Positions 1 to 10,039 of a DNA stretch of 64,000 nucleotides are shown in pieces. The translations under genes and the position numbers were made by a program. The stretch lies in contig CAKUBI010000001.1 in NCBI GenBank assembly GCA_934636865.1, positions 62,001 through 126,000 on the forward strand, read 5' to 3'. The notes under the pieces were generated by a model, which was not told the DNA's origin, did no database searches, and saw nothing but the letters and a program-made list of their open reading frames with translations. How positions within the stretch are numbered: position 1 is the stretch's first letter; each line of letters opens with the position of its first letter. This DNA comes from an uncultured Oscillospiraceae bacterium. GTDB lineage: Bacteria; Bacillota; Clostridia; Oscillospirales; Oscillospiraceae.

Positions 1-397
1 CGTGGACCTTGGCGGCATCGCGCATTTCGTTGTGGAAAACGTCGAACCGAGCGAGGAGTTTTTCCGCGCGGCAGAGGGCGTTTTTGCAGGTCTTCCCAAC
101 CTGGACGCCTGCGGCGTCATCTTCCTTGACGCGCAGGAGCGCCGCATGACCCCGCTCGTCAAGGTCATCGAAACGGGCTCGCTCGTCTGGGAGGGCAGCT
201 GCGGCAGCGGCACCGTCGCCTGCGCGGTCGCGCAGAGCGGGCACATGACAAACGGCGGCTTTTCCTGCGAGTACGCACAGCCCGCAGGCAGGGTCCGCGC
301 AAGCGTGGAACGGCAGAACGGACAGGTCATCGCCGCGCACATCGGCGGTCCCGTCACGCTGGGGGAACCCACGGTCATCGAGCTGAACGAAGGATAA
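1..397 (+). CDS. DapF-fold amino-acid racemase/epimerase, C-terminal part (5' cut by window edge)
   Basis: Only the last 131 or so residues are visible; the frame is open to the left edge, so the start lies outside the window. The fragment carries ESCGSGT-like residues ([11 protein letters not shown]), matching the second catalytic cysteine loop of diaminopimelate epimerase-fold enzymes, which racemise by a two-cysteine, PLP-free mechanism. The canonical DapF loop is closer to ACGTGACA, so a DapF paralogue such as a CntK-type histidine racemase is as likely as DapF itself. No downstream gene points to lysine synthesis. The substrate cannot be decided without the N-terminal half. Confidence 0.6.
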   Translation, partial: VDLGGIAHFVVENVEPSEEFFRAAEGVFAGLPNLDACGVIFLDAQERRMTPLVKVIETGSLVWEGSCGSGTVACAVAQSGHMTNGGFSCEYAQPAGRVRASVERQNGQVIAAHIGGPVTLGEPTVIELNEG

Positions 398-411
398 AAA
401 GCAGAGAGGCG

Positions 412-436
412 GAACGCTTAAATTATTTAAGCGTTC
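412..436. terminator. Perfect 12-bp inverted repeat downstream of the racemase
   Basis: Arms GAACGCTTAAAT and ATTTAAGCGTTC are separated by one base. No U-run follows, so it is either a weak terminator for the upstream gene or a regulator dyad 26 bp before the fhs -35 box. Confidence 0.4.
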
Positions 437-461
437 GACCCAAAGCGGATGGGGAAAGCTG

Positions 462-490
462 TTTACCTTTTTTCTCCGCTTGGGTATAAT
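462..490 (+). promoter_or_regulatory. SigA-type promoter for fhs
   Basis: TTTACC, 17 bp, then TATAAT with an upstream TG (extended -10). It lies 62 bp before the fhs start codon. Confidence 0.6.
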
Positions 491-551
491 TTCATCGTCA
501 AAAGAAACAATTTGCACCGGTCAGATACAGAAAAAACAGGAGGTATTCACC

Positions 552-2222
552 ATGGCAGTTTTATCCGATATCGAAATCGCCCAGGCGCATGAAATGAAGA
601 ATATCACGGAGATCGCGGCAAACGCCGGGATCGACGAGAACCATCTGGAGCTTTACGGCAAGTATAAGGCCAAGCTCGACCTCACCGAGATCCGCAAGCT
701 GCCCCGCAAGGCAAAGCTGATCCTGGTCACGGCCATCAGCCCCACCCCCGCGGGCGAGGGCAAGACCACCACGTCCGTCGGCCTTGCCGACGCGCTCAAC
801 CGCCTTGGCAAAAAGGCCATGGTCTGCCTGCGTGAGCCCTCGCTCGGCCCCGTGTTCGGCGTCAAGGGCGGCGCGGCCGGCGGCGGCTATGCCCAGGTCG
901 TGCCCATGGAGGATATCAACCTGCACTTCACCGGCGACTTCCACGCCATCGGCGCGGCGAACAACCTGCTCGCGGCGCTGCTCGACAACCACATCCAGCA
1001 GGGCAACGCGCTGGGCATCGACCCGCGCAGGATCGTCTGGAAGCGCGCCGTCGATATGAACGACCGCCAGCTGCGTCACATCATCGACGGCCTTGGCGGC
1101 AAGGCCAGCGGCGTGCCGCGCGAGGATGGCTTCGAGATCACCGTCGCGAGCGAGGTCATGGCGGTCCTCTGCCTTGCGAGCGACCTGATGGACCTCAAGG
1201 AGCGCCTGGGCAAGATGGTCGTGGCCTACACCTACGACGACAAGCCCGTCACCGCGCACGAGCTGAAGGCCGAGGGCGCGATGGCCGCGCTTTTGAAGGA
1301 CGCCATCAAGCCCAATCTGGTCCAGACGCTTGAGGGCACGCCCGCGTTCATCCACGGCGGCCCGTTCGCAAACATCGCCCACGGCTGCAACTCCATTCAG
1401 GCGACCGAGACGGCGCTGCGCCTGAGCGGCTACACCGTGACGGAGGCCGGCTTCGCCGCCGACCTCGGCGCGGAAAAGTTTCTTGACATCAAGTGCCGCG
1501 CGGCGGGCTTCCGCCCAGACGCGGTGGTCATCGTCGCCACCGTGCGCGCGCTCAAGTACCACGGCGGCGTGCCCAAGGCCGAGCTGAACCACGAGAATCT
1601 CGAGGCGCTCGAAAAGGGCCTGCCGAACCTCTTGCAGCATGTGGACAACGTGAAGAACGTCTACGGTCTGCCCTGCGTCGTGGCGATCAACGCCTTCCCG
1701 ACCGACACGAAGGCCGAGCTCGACCTCGTCGAGAGCAAGTGCCGCGAGCTGGGCGTCAACGTCCGTCTCAGTGAGGTCTGGGCCAAGGGCGGCGAGGGCG
1801 GCAAGGCGCTCGCCGAGGAGGTCGTGCGCCTGTGCGAGGAGCCGAACCACTTTAAGTTCGTCTATGACGTGAACGACAGCATCGAGGATAAGCTGGACGC
1901 CATCGCTACGAAGGTCTACCGCGCCGACGGCGTGGTCATCGCGGCTTCTGCAAAGAAGCAGCTCAAACAGCTCACCGAGCTGGGCTTTGACAAGCTGCCC
2001 ATCTGCATGGCCAAGACGCAGTTCTCCTTCTCCGACGACGCGGCAAAGCTCGGCGCGCCGCGCGGCTTCAAGATCACCGTGCGCGACCTCAAGGTCAACG
2101 CCGGCGCGGGCTTCCTCGTCGCCAAGACCGGCGACATCATGACCATGCCGGGCCTTCCGAAGGTCCCCGCCGCCGAGAAGATCGACGTGGACGAAACCGG
2201 CAGGATCACGGGTCTCTTCTAA
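552..2222 (+). CDS. fhs: Formate-tetrahydrofolate ligase
   Basis: The ATP-dependent cytosolic enzyme joins formate to tetrahydrofolate to give 10-formyl-THF, the entry to the methyl branch of one-carbon metabolism. The 556-residue length is typical. The nucleotide-binding stretch [11 protein letters not shown] sits near residues 63-73, followed by the family block [18 protein letters not shown]. The start is the ATG at 552 because AGGAGG lies eight bases upstream; the longer open frame from 480 has no ribosome site and covers the promoter. The next gene, fchA, supplies the following folate step. A strong terminator separates the two, so they may be transcribed partly independently. Confidence 0.97.
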   Translation: MAVLSDIEIAQAHEMKNITEIAANAGIDENHLELYGKYKAKLDLTEIRKLPRKAKLILVTAISPTPAGEGKTTTSVGLADALNRLGKKAMVCLREPSLGPVFGVKGGAAGGGYAQVVPMEDINLHFTGDFHAIGAANNLLAALLDNHIQQGNALGIDPRRIVWKRAVDMNDRQLRHIIDGLGGKASGVPREDGFEITVASEVMAVLCLASDLMDLKERLGKMVVAYTYDDKPVTAHELKAEGAMAALLKDAIKPNLVQTLEGTPAFIHGGPFANIAHGCNSIQATETALRLSGYTVTEAGFAADLGAEKFLDIKCRAAGFRPDAVVIVATVRALKYHGGVPKAELNHENLEALEKGLPNLLQHVDNVKNVYGLPCVVAINAFPTDTKAELDLVESKCRELGVNVRLSEVWAKGGEGGKALAEEVVRLCEEPNHFKFVYDVNDSIEDKLDAIATKVYRADGVVIAASAKKQLKQLTELGFDKLPICMAKTQFSFSDDAAKLGAPRGFKITVRDLKVNAGAGFLVAKTGDIMTMPGLPKVPAAEKIDVDETGRITGLF

Positions 2223-2233
2223 TCATACAAACG

Positions 2234-2276
2234 TCAGGAACAGGCAGGGCTTGCCCCGCCTGTTCCTGAAAGATTT
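2234..2276 (+). terminator. Rho-independent terminator after fhs
   Basis: Arms TCAGGAACAGGC and GCCTGTTCCTGA (2234-2245, 2258-2269) are followed by AAGATTTTTTA. Confidence 0.8.
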
Positions 2277-2305
2277 TTTATTTCACTTACTCAGGGAGGG
2301 CTGCT

Positions 2306-2947
2306 ATGAAGATTGCAGACATGAAAGTTACCGAGCTGATCAACGAGATCGGCCTTGGCACCCCGGCCCCCGGCGGCGGCGCCGTGGCGGGTCTTGCCGG
2401 CGGCGTAGGCGTCGCACTGACGATGATGGTCAGCGGGCTGACGCTTTCAAAGGCGGGCTTTGAAGATGACCGCGAGCGTCTTCTGGACGCCATCGCCAAG
2501 GGCAACGAGCTCAAGGAGCGCTTCGTTGACGTGATGAACCGCGACAGCGAGGTGTTCGACACGCTGATCGATTCGCTCGCCCTTCCCAAGGACGACGATG
2601 CGCACAAGGCCATCCGCCGCGGCGCGGTGCAGGCAAGCTTCCGCAACTGCACGCAGGTGCCGATGACGATGATGGAGCTCTGCTCCGACGCCATCGACCT
2701 GTGCGCGAGCCTCGTCGGCACGACGAACCCGAACGTCGTGAGCGACCTCGGCATCGCCGCGCTCACGCTCAAGACCGCCATGCAGAGCGCGTGGCTCAAC
2801 GTGCTCATCAACCTCAAATCGCTCAAGGACAAGGACTTTGCCGACGAATGCTGGAGGCACGGTCAGGCGCTGATGGATCACGCCATCCCCCTCGCCAAGG
2901 AAAGCTACCAGAAGGTCGAAGCGCTCATCGTCGAAGCCAGCCGCTGA
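2306..2947 (+). CDS. fchA: Methenyl-THF cyclohydrolase / cyclodeaminase family protein
   Basis: The 213-residue all-helical protein belongs to the FTCD-C (cyclodeaminase) family. The glycine-rich motif APGGGAVAGLAGG (about residues 21-33) is the folate-binding signature. Stand-alone versions next to fhs in clostridia act as methenyl-THF cyclohydrolase, converting methenyl-THF and 10-formyl-THF; the histidine-degradation role as formimino-THF cyclodeaminase is less likely because no hut genes are visible. The start codon has AGGGAGG seven bases upstream. The fhs-fchA pairing supports a folate one-carbon role. Confidence 0.88.
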   Translation: MKIADMKVTELINEIGLGTPAPGGGAVAGLAGGVGVALTMMVSGLTLSKAGFEDDRERLLDAIAKGNELKERFVDVMNRDSEVFDTLIDSLALPKDDDAHKAIRRGAVQASFRNCTQVPMTMMELCSDAIDLCASLVGTTNPNVVSDLGIAALTLKTAMQSAWLNVLINLKSLKDKDFADECWRHGQALMDHAIPLAKESYQKVEALIVEASR

Positions 2948-2969
2948 TCCCCCCTGAATTTGAAATGAT

Positions 2970-3018
2970 CGCCGCCCGCCGCGCGAACTGCGCGCAGTGG
3001 GCGGCGTGTTGATTTCTT
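2970..3018 (+). terminator. Terminator after fchA
   Basis: Outer arms CGCCGCCC and GGGCGGCG (2970-2977, 2999-3006) enclose a second GC stem and are followed by TTGATTTCTTTTT. Confidence 0.7.
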
Positions 3019-3061
3019 TTTCCGCATTTTTGCAATTTACAGTAGCATTTTGCGGATTTTG

Positions 3062-3070
3062 TGGTACAAT
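3062..3070 (+). promoter_or_regulatory. Extended -10 promoter element for the CofE-like gene
   Basis: TGGTACAAT matches an extended -10; no convincing -35 is seen. It lies 58 bp before the start codon in an AT-rich stretch. Confidence 0.4.
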
Positions 3071-3127
3071 ACCATCGGTTCATATCAATGTCAAATTTAA
3101 AAATACTGCACGAAAGAGGCTTTTTCC

Positions 3128-3829
3128 ATGGATTTTGTTGCAAACGGCTCCAAAAATGTTGAAATCGAAACGTCCACGGGCGTTTACCTGCGCCACGCCA
3201 TCCAGACGCACTTTGTCGAGATCGGCGAGGATTATATCGACCTTGTCAACCGCTACGTCAAGCCCCTCTACGAGGAGGGCGACCTTCTGAGCATCAGCGA
3301 AAAGATCATCGCCCTGTGCCAGAAGCGCGTGGTCTACCGCAAGGATATGAAAATTTCGTGGCTGGCGAAGTTCCTCAGCCGCTTTGCCATCCAGCACAAC
3401 AGCGCCGGCATCGGCGTGGGCGAGGTGTGCAAGATGCAGTTCGCCATCGACGAGTGCGGCGCGTGGAAGGTCCTCTGGGCCGCCATCTGCGCGGGCTTCG
3501 GCAAGCTCGTGGGCAAGCACGGCATTTTCTACGATATGGTCGGCATGGAAGTCACGGGCCTCGACGGCTTCTACCCCGACGTGTTCCCCGTCTATGGCGA
3601 TTACGGCATCCGCATCCCGGAAAATCCCTCCGGCGTGTGCAATGAAATTTACGAAAAGACCGGCGTGCGCGCCATGATTGTGGACGCGAACGACTTCACG
3701 CGCGACATTCTTGGCAAGGGCGACAATGTGACGCTCACCGACGAGCAGCTCTGCGAGATCATCCGCGACAATCCCGCCGGCCAGGACGACCAGTGCACGC
3801 CGTTCATCCTCATCCGCAAGAAGGGCTAA
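3128..3829 (+). CDS. CofE-like (F420-0:gamma-glutamyl ligase family) protein
   Basis: The 233-residue protein resembles the N-terminal amide-ligase domain of CofE, the GTP-dependent enzyme that adds glutamate to coenzyme F420-0. Supporting residues are an early EVGEDY-like segment, the central HNSAGIGVGEV block where CofE has its metal and nucleotide loop, and a late NDFTRDILGKGDN segment. Known F420 producers are mainly archaea and actinobacteria, and no other F420 gene is present, so a glutamyl ligation onto another acceptor, perhaps a folate given fhs-fchA upstream, is inference only. It has its own promoter and ends 21 bp before a convergent regulator gene. Confidence 0.7.
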   Translation: MDFVANGSKNVEIETSTGVYLRHAIQTHFVEIGEDYIDLVNRYVKPLYEEGDLLSISEKIIALCQKRVVYRKDMKISWLAKFLSRFAIQHNSAGIGVGEVCKMQFAIDECGAWKVLWAAICAGFGKLVGKHGIFYDMVGMEVTGLDGFYPDVFPVYGDYGIRIPENPSGVCNEIYEKTGVRAMIVDANDFTRDILGKGDNVTLTDEQLCEIIRDNPAGQDDQCTPFILIRKKG

Positions 3830-3850
3830 GCCCCTTCGGCGCGGTATGTA

Positions 3851-4072
3851 CTACTTTTTCTGCGGGTAGGGCTTTCGCTCCTCCGTCAGGCCGACCAGAT
3901 AATCCACGCTCGTGTGGTAAAGCCGCGCGAGCTGGATAAGCACGTCGCTCGGCACGTCATGCTTGCCGCTCTCATAATAGGAATAACAGGCCTGCGTGCA
4001 TTGGAGGTAGTCCGCGACGGACTTCTGCGTCATGTCGCTGTCCTCCCGCAGATCCCGGATGCGTTGATACAT
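3851..4072 (-). CDS. Small XRE-family HTH repressor (module 1)
   Basis: The 73-residue protein is almost entirely a Cro/CI-type helix-turn-helix domain: MTQKSVADYLQCTQACYSYYE holds the two helices and YHTSVDYLVGL the typical closing helix. GAGGTG precedes the start by nine bases. It is divergent from the 50-residue gene at 4175, and two dyads in the 102-bp gap are its likely operators. The same two-gene layout recurs at 55972-56470 with a different HTH protein. It probably represses the divergent promoter pair; the signal is unknown. Confidence 0.85.
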   Translation of the reverse strand: MYQRIRDLREDSDMTQKSVADYLQCTQACYSYYESGKHDVPSDVLIQLARLYHTSVDYLVGLTEERKPYPQKK

Positions 4073-4114
4073 TTTGTTTCACCTCGTTCAGATACCGTAA
4101 AGAAGTATACGTAA

Positions 4115-4154
4115 AACAAAATGTTATATTGCGTTATATAACGAAATGTTATAT
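4115..4154. promoter_or_regulatory. Tandem dyad operators between XRE and 50-aa gene (module 1)
   Basis: The right site, 4136-4154, is a perfect dyad with arms ATATAAC and GTTATAT around GAAAT. The left site, 4115-4129, repeats AAC-N5-GTTATAT with an incomplete left arm. Their centres are 25 bp apart. The arrangement fits a small dimeric XRE repressor binding cooperatively. Confidence 0.6.
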
Positions 4155-4174
4155 GCTTTTCAGAGGGTGGTATC

Positions 4175-4327
4175 ATGGTTGACTACAAATTGTTGTACTC
4201 GATCCTCTTCAACGCAATGACGGATGCTCTGGAAGAAATGGAGCAGCAGAACTACGGCCGGGCCCACGAGGACCTGATCGCCGCACAGCAGAAGGCAGAG
4301 GACATCTACATCCATTCAGAAGACTAA
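4175..4327 (+). CDS. Conserved 50-residue acidic protein (module 1 copy)
   Basis: The predicted product is 50 residues, begins MVDYK and ends SED, and carries LIAAQQKAE near the C-terminus. It has AGAGGGTGG seven bases before the start and a strong terminator after the stop, so it is a monocistronic gene. About 35 of 50 residues are identical to the product of 55972-56124, and both genes are divergent from a small XRE regulator, which makes a chance ORF very unlikely. The sequence should form two amphipathic helices; no signal peptide or membrane segment is seen. Function is unknown; a small partner or antagonist of the regulator is one possibility. Confidence 0.75.
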   Translation: MVDYKLLYSILFNAMTDALEEMEQQNYGRAHEDLIAAQQKAEDIYIHSED

Positions 4328-4337
4328 GTCGCGAAAA

Positions 4338-4371
4338 AGCGGAGAGACTTTTTTAAGTCTCTCCGCTTTTC
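4338..4371. terminator. Bidirectional terminator
   Basis: Perfect 13-bp arms AGCGGAGAGACTT and AAGTCTCTCCGCT around TTTT, with T-rich tail on the plus strand and an A-tract before it. It separates the 50-aa gene from the convergent vanW gene. Confidence 0.85.
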
Positions 4372-4390
4372 TTTTCGTTTGTTCGACCGC

Positions 4391-6271
4391 TCAGGGCGTG
4401 TCGAGCCAGCCGGGCTTTTCCATCTGCTCGGGCGGCTCGCTCGTGCCGCCGTCGCCCGTGCCGGGGTCTGTGGTACCGGGGTCCGTCGGCGTGGTCGTGC
4501 CGGGGTCCGTCGGCGTCGTGCTCCCCGGATCGGTCGGTGCGGTCGTGCCGGGATCCGTCGGCGTCGTGGTCCCAGTAGACTTGCCAACGAGCACGATGCG
4601 GTTGCGGGCCTTATAGTTGCTGCTCGCCTCAAAGGTCGAGGAGATGAGCGTTCCGTCGCCGGAGTACACGTTGCGGTAGGTCTTTACCTTGTAGCCGGTG
4701 TAGGCGGTCTGCTCGACCTTGCGCTCGCCGGGGGCGAGCTCGTCGGTCTCGACGATCTCCTCCTCAAAGGGGATGGTCTCGAGCACGTCGGTCTTGATCT
4801 TCACGTAGGAATCGTCCACCTTTGTGCCCAGCAGCGTGATCTTGATGTAATTCTTGCTGCCGCTCGCGTAATACTCGGCGACCACCTTGATGGGGTAGTT
4901 GGTGTTGTTGCGGAACTCAAACTCCGGGCCGCCCTCGGCGACCGTGGCGTCAAGGCCGAGGCCGATATAGTCCGAGGCGAAGCCGTGGTTCGTGCGCTGC
5001 ACGATCTCAAGGTTCGCGTAAAGCGCGGCGGCATAGAGCGTGGAGCTCGCCTGGCACGCGCCGCCGCCGACCATATCGACGGTCTTGCCCTGAAGGTATC
5101 CGGGCGCGGCGCTGTAGCCGTTGGCCGCAGTGAAGGGCGTGACGAGCGGACCGTACTTCATCGTCTCGCCCGCGTTCATGATGTAGCCGTTGATGCGCGA
5201 GGCCGTCAGCTTGACGTTCGCGCGGCGGCCCGCTGCGCCGCCGACCTTGGTGGTGTAGGTGCTCAGCACATCGCGGAAGAGGACCTTCTGCAGCTGCTCG
5301 GCCGTCACGTCCGGCGCTTCGACCGTGGCGTTGGCAAGGCTGACGGTCTCCCCCGGCGCGGCCGCGTCGTAGGCGGACTGGAGGTCTGCGAGCGAGAAGT
5401 CCACGCCCGCGCGGCCGGGCAGGACCGTGCCGTTCACCTTATCGTAGGAGGCGTTCACCTTCTGCCCCACGACAGCCTCGCGCTGGGCCGAAAGATCGAC
5501 CGGCTCGGCGGAAACGACCTCGTAAACGCCGCCGTTTTCCCCGTCGGCGGGCTCGAGCGTGATCTCAGACGGCTCGCCGCCGCTGAAATAGGCATTGCGC
5601 AGCAGCGCGATGACCGGGTCCTCCCCGTCCGCCGCCACGGCCCTGCGGCCGTCCATGGGCTTGCGGATGCTGACCTGCCCGTCCTCCGTCACGTTGATGG
5701 CGAATTCGACCGGGTCGCAGTCGATGGCCGCGCGCACGGTCTGCGCTGCGGCGGCAAAGTCGCTGTCATAGCTCAGGTCCTCGATCTCCGCGCCACCGGA
5801 GAAGAGCGTTTTCGCGTAGTACACGCCGCCCATCAGAAAGCCGTGATAGCCCTTCGCGCCGATCGTGCCGGCGATATCCTCCACGTCCGCGTTAACGCTG
5901 ATCGTGCCGAGCGCGAGGTCCGTGACCTTTGTTCCGTCCGGCAGGACGAAGGAGACCGTCGCCCCCTGCGCGCGGTCCAGGCGGCTTTGCAGCTCGCTTC
6001 TGGCCTGCGCGGGCGTCATGCCGCCGTAGTTCACGCCGGCAAAATAGGTGTTCGGCGCGATCTTGTCATCGACCTTTGCCCACGCGCACAGCCCCAGATA
6101 GGCAAGCGCGAGCACCAGGACGATGACGCCGATGACCTTGCCCGGCCTTTTCCCGGATGTTTCACGTGGAACGCGCCGCTCCCCTGGCGCCTTGGGCGCT
6201 TTTTCCGGCTTCATGAGGCGCTTGCCGCCCCTTCTCTTCTTTTCCGCAAAGGCGCCGTTCTTTTCTTCCAT
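4391..6271 (-). CDS. VanW family cell-wall-associated membrane protein
   Basis: The 626-residue protein has a basic cytoplasmic start, one transmembrane segment (VIGVIVLVLALAYLGLCAW, about residues 46-64), an extracellular region with a PG_binding_4-like repeat, and a VanW domain in the second half (from about residue 340, with VGGGACQASSTLY). The tail (roughly residues 565-610) has four PTDPG-type Thr/Pro repeats, as in wall-spanning linkers. VanW proteins are associated with peptidoglycan, but the reaction is not known; despite the name there is no vancomycin-resistance cluster here. AGGAGG precedes the chosen start. A near-parS sequence lies inside the 5' coding region. Confidence 0.88.
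   Translation of the reverse strand: MEEKNGAFAEKKRRGGKRLMKPEKAPKAPGERRVPRETSGKRPGKVIGVIVLVLALAYLGLCAWAKVDDKIAPNTYFAGVNYGGMTPAQARSELQSRLDRAQGATVSFVLPDGTKVTDLALGTISVNADVEDIAGTIGAKGYHGFLMGGVYYAKTLFSGGAEIEDLSYDSDFAAAAQTVRAAIDCDPVEFAINVTEDGQVSIRKPMDGRRAVAADGEDPVIALLRNAYFSGGEPSEITLEPADGENGGVYEVVSAEPVDLSAQREAVVGQKVNASYDKVNGTVLPGRAGVDFSLADLQSAYDAAAPGETVSLANATVEAPDVTAEQLQKVLFRDVLSTYTTKVGGAAGRRANVKLTASRINGYIMNAGETMKYGPLVTPFTAANGYSAAPGYLQGKTVDMVGGGACQASSTLYAAALYANLEIVQRTNHGFASDYIGLGLDATVAEGGPEFEFRNNTNYPIKVVAEYYASGSKNYIKITLLGTKVDDSYVKIKTDVLETIPFEEEIVETDELAPGERKVEQTAYTGYKVKTYRNVYSGDGTLISSTFEASSNYKARNRIVLVGKSTGTTTPTDPGTTAPTDPGSTTPTDPGTTTPTDPGTTDPGTGDGGTSEPPEQMEKPGWLDTP
6158..6173. promoter_or_regulatory. 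parS-like site within vanW (14/16 match)
   Basis: TGTTTCACGTGGAACG differs at two positions from the two perfect parS copies at 24908 and 25057. It lies in coding sequence beside the noc-like gene, so coincidence remains possible. Confidence 0.4.
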
Positions 6272-6379
6272 GTCTGGCCCCTCCTGTTTCTTCCTGTACT
6301 TTCCCGTCGAATTTGTCTCCGGGTCATTTCAGTATAGCATAGAAGCGGAAAAAAAGAATCACAATTCGGTGACAATTTT

Positions 6380-7201
6380 TCATCTTCCGCCCCGTTTTGC
6401 GCACCGGGGGATACGGATGGTCAGAAGGATGCCCTCCTCCGTGTCCTCGCGCTGCACGTCGGCCCGGACGCCCGCGCGCTGCATCACGTCCACCGAGCGA
6501 CGGATGGTGTTCAAAAAGATGCGCACGTCCTTGATGATGTAGGTCGGCAGGCGCGCGGGCGGCGTTTTCTGCTTACCTTTCAGCAGCTGCTCGATGTAGC
6601 CCTCACTCTGCGCCACGTTATAGCCCCGCGCGACGATCATGCGCAGCGCCGCAAGGCGGTCCTCCTCGTCCGCAAGGCGCAGCAGCGCGCGGGCGTGCCG
6701 CTCGGAAAGGCCGTTTTCGCGAAGGATGCGCGCGCACTCCGGTGAAAGGCGCAGCAATCGTAGCTTGTTCGCCACGGCGGACTGGGATTTCCCCAGCTTC
6801 TCCGCCGCCTGCTCCTGCGATAGGCCGTAGGTCGCGATGAGCCGCGCGATGGCGGCGGCCTCCTCGAGGTAGTGCAGGTCGCTGCGCTGGAGGTTTTCAA
6901 TGAGCGCGAGCAGCGCGCTCTCCTCCGCGCTCGAGCGGGCCAGCAGGCACGGCACCTCGCGCACGCCCGCAAGCCTTGCCGCGCGCAGCCGCCGCTCCCC
7001 CGCAATCAGCTCGTAGCCCTCCGCCGCGCGGCGGACCGTGAGCGGCTGCAAAATGCCGTAGCGGCGGATGCTCTCGCTCAGCTCGCGCAGGGCGCTCTCG
7101 TCAAAGTTGCGGCGCGGCTGATTGGGGTTGGGACGCAGCGCATCGGTGGAAAGGTACAGCACCTGCTGCGACAGCAGCGGTTTTCTCCCGGTCATTTCCA
7201 T
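6380..7201 (-). CDS. noc: ParB/Noc-family DNA-binding protein
   Basis: The product is 273 residues from the chosen ATG. An N-terminal ParB/Srx CTP-binding domain (NPNQPRRNF, GYELIAGERRLRAA, LIENLQRSDLHYLEEA) is followed by the central helix-turn-helix LSQEQAAEKLGKSQSAVANK and a short dimerisation end. A second, better-placed ParB is found with parA at 25994, so this copy is probably the nucleoid-occlusion paralogue Noc, a division inhibitor that spreads from its own sites. AAGGAGG lies eight bases before 7201, which is preferred over upstream ATG codons. No perfect Noc-type site was noticed. Confidence 0.8.
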   Translation of the reverse strand: MEMTGRKPLLSQQVLYLSTDALRPNPNQPRRNFDESALRELSESIRRYGILQPLTVRRAAEGYELIAGERRLRAARLAGVREVPCLLARSSAEESALLALIENLQRSDLHYLEEAAAIARLIATYGLSQEQAAEKLGKSQSAVANKLRLLRLSPECARILRENGLSERHARALLRLADEEDRLAALRMIVARGYNVAQSEGYIEQLLKGKQKTPPARLPTYIIKDVRIFLNTIRRSVDVMQRAGVRADVQREDTEEGILLTIRIPRCAKRGGR

Positions 7202-7273
7202 GGATTTCCCCTCCTTTTTCCCCATTTTAAGCGCTCCCCTGCGCAAAAAACGGCGAAATTTTGCTGGGAAATA

Positions 7274-7303
7274 AAAAAATCACACCCGCAGGTGTGATTT
7301 TTT
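7274..7303 (-). terminator. Terminator of the ATP synthase operon
   Basis: AAAAATCACACC and GGTGTGATTTTT pair around CGCA; U-tracts on both strands make it bidirectional. It lies 14 bp after atpC. Confidence 0.8.
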
Positions 7304-7316
7304 ACATCTCTTTCAC

Positions 7317-10022
<2,706 letters not shown>

Positions 10023-10039
10023 GGCGGCTTCACCTCACT

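Noticed and set aside
4379..6337. A 652-codon open frame on the plus strand, opposite vanW
   Set aside because: It is a high-GC antisense shadow: the product is Arg/Ala/Gly-rich without domains, has no ribosome site, and the opposite frame is a clear VanW protein. The same applies to long antisense frames opposite fhs, atpA, atpD, GH13, aspS, serS, gcvPA and gcvPB.
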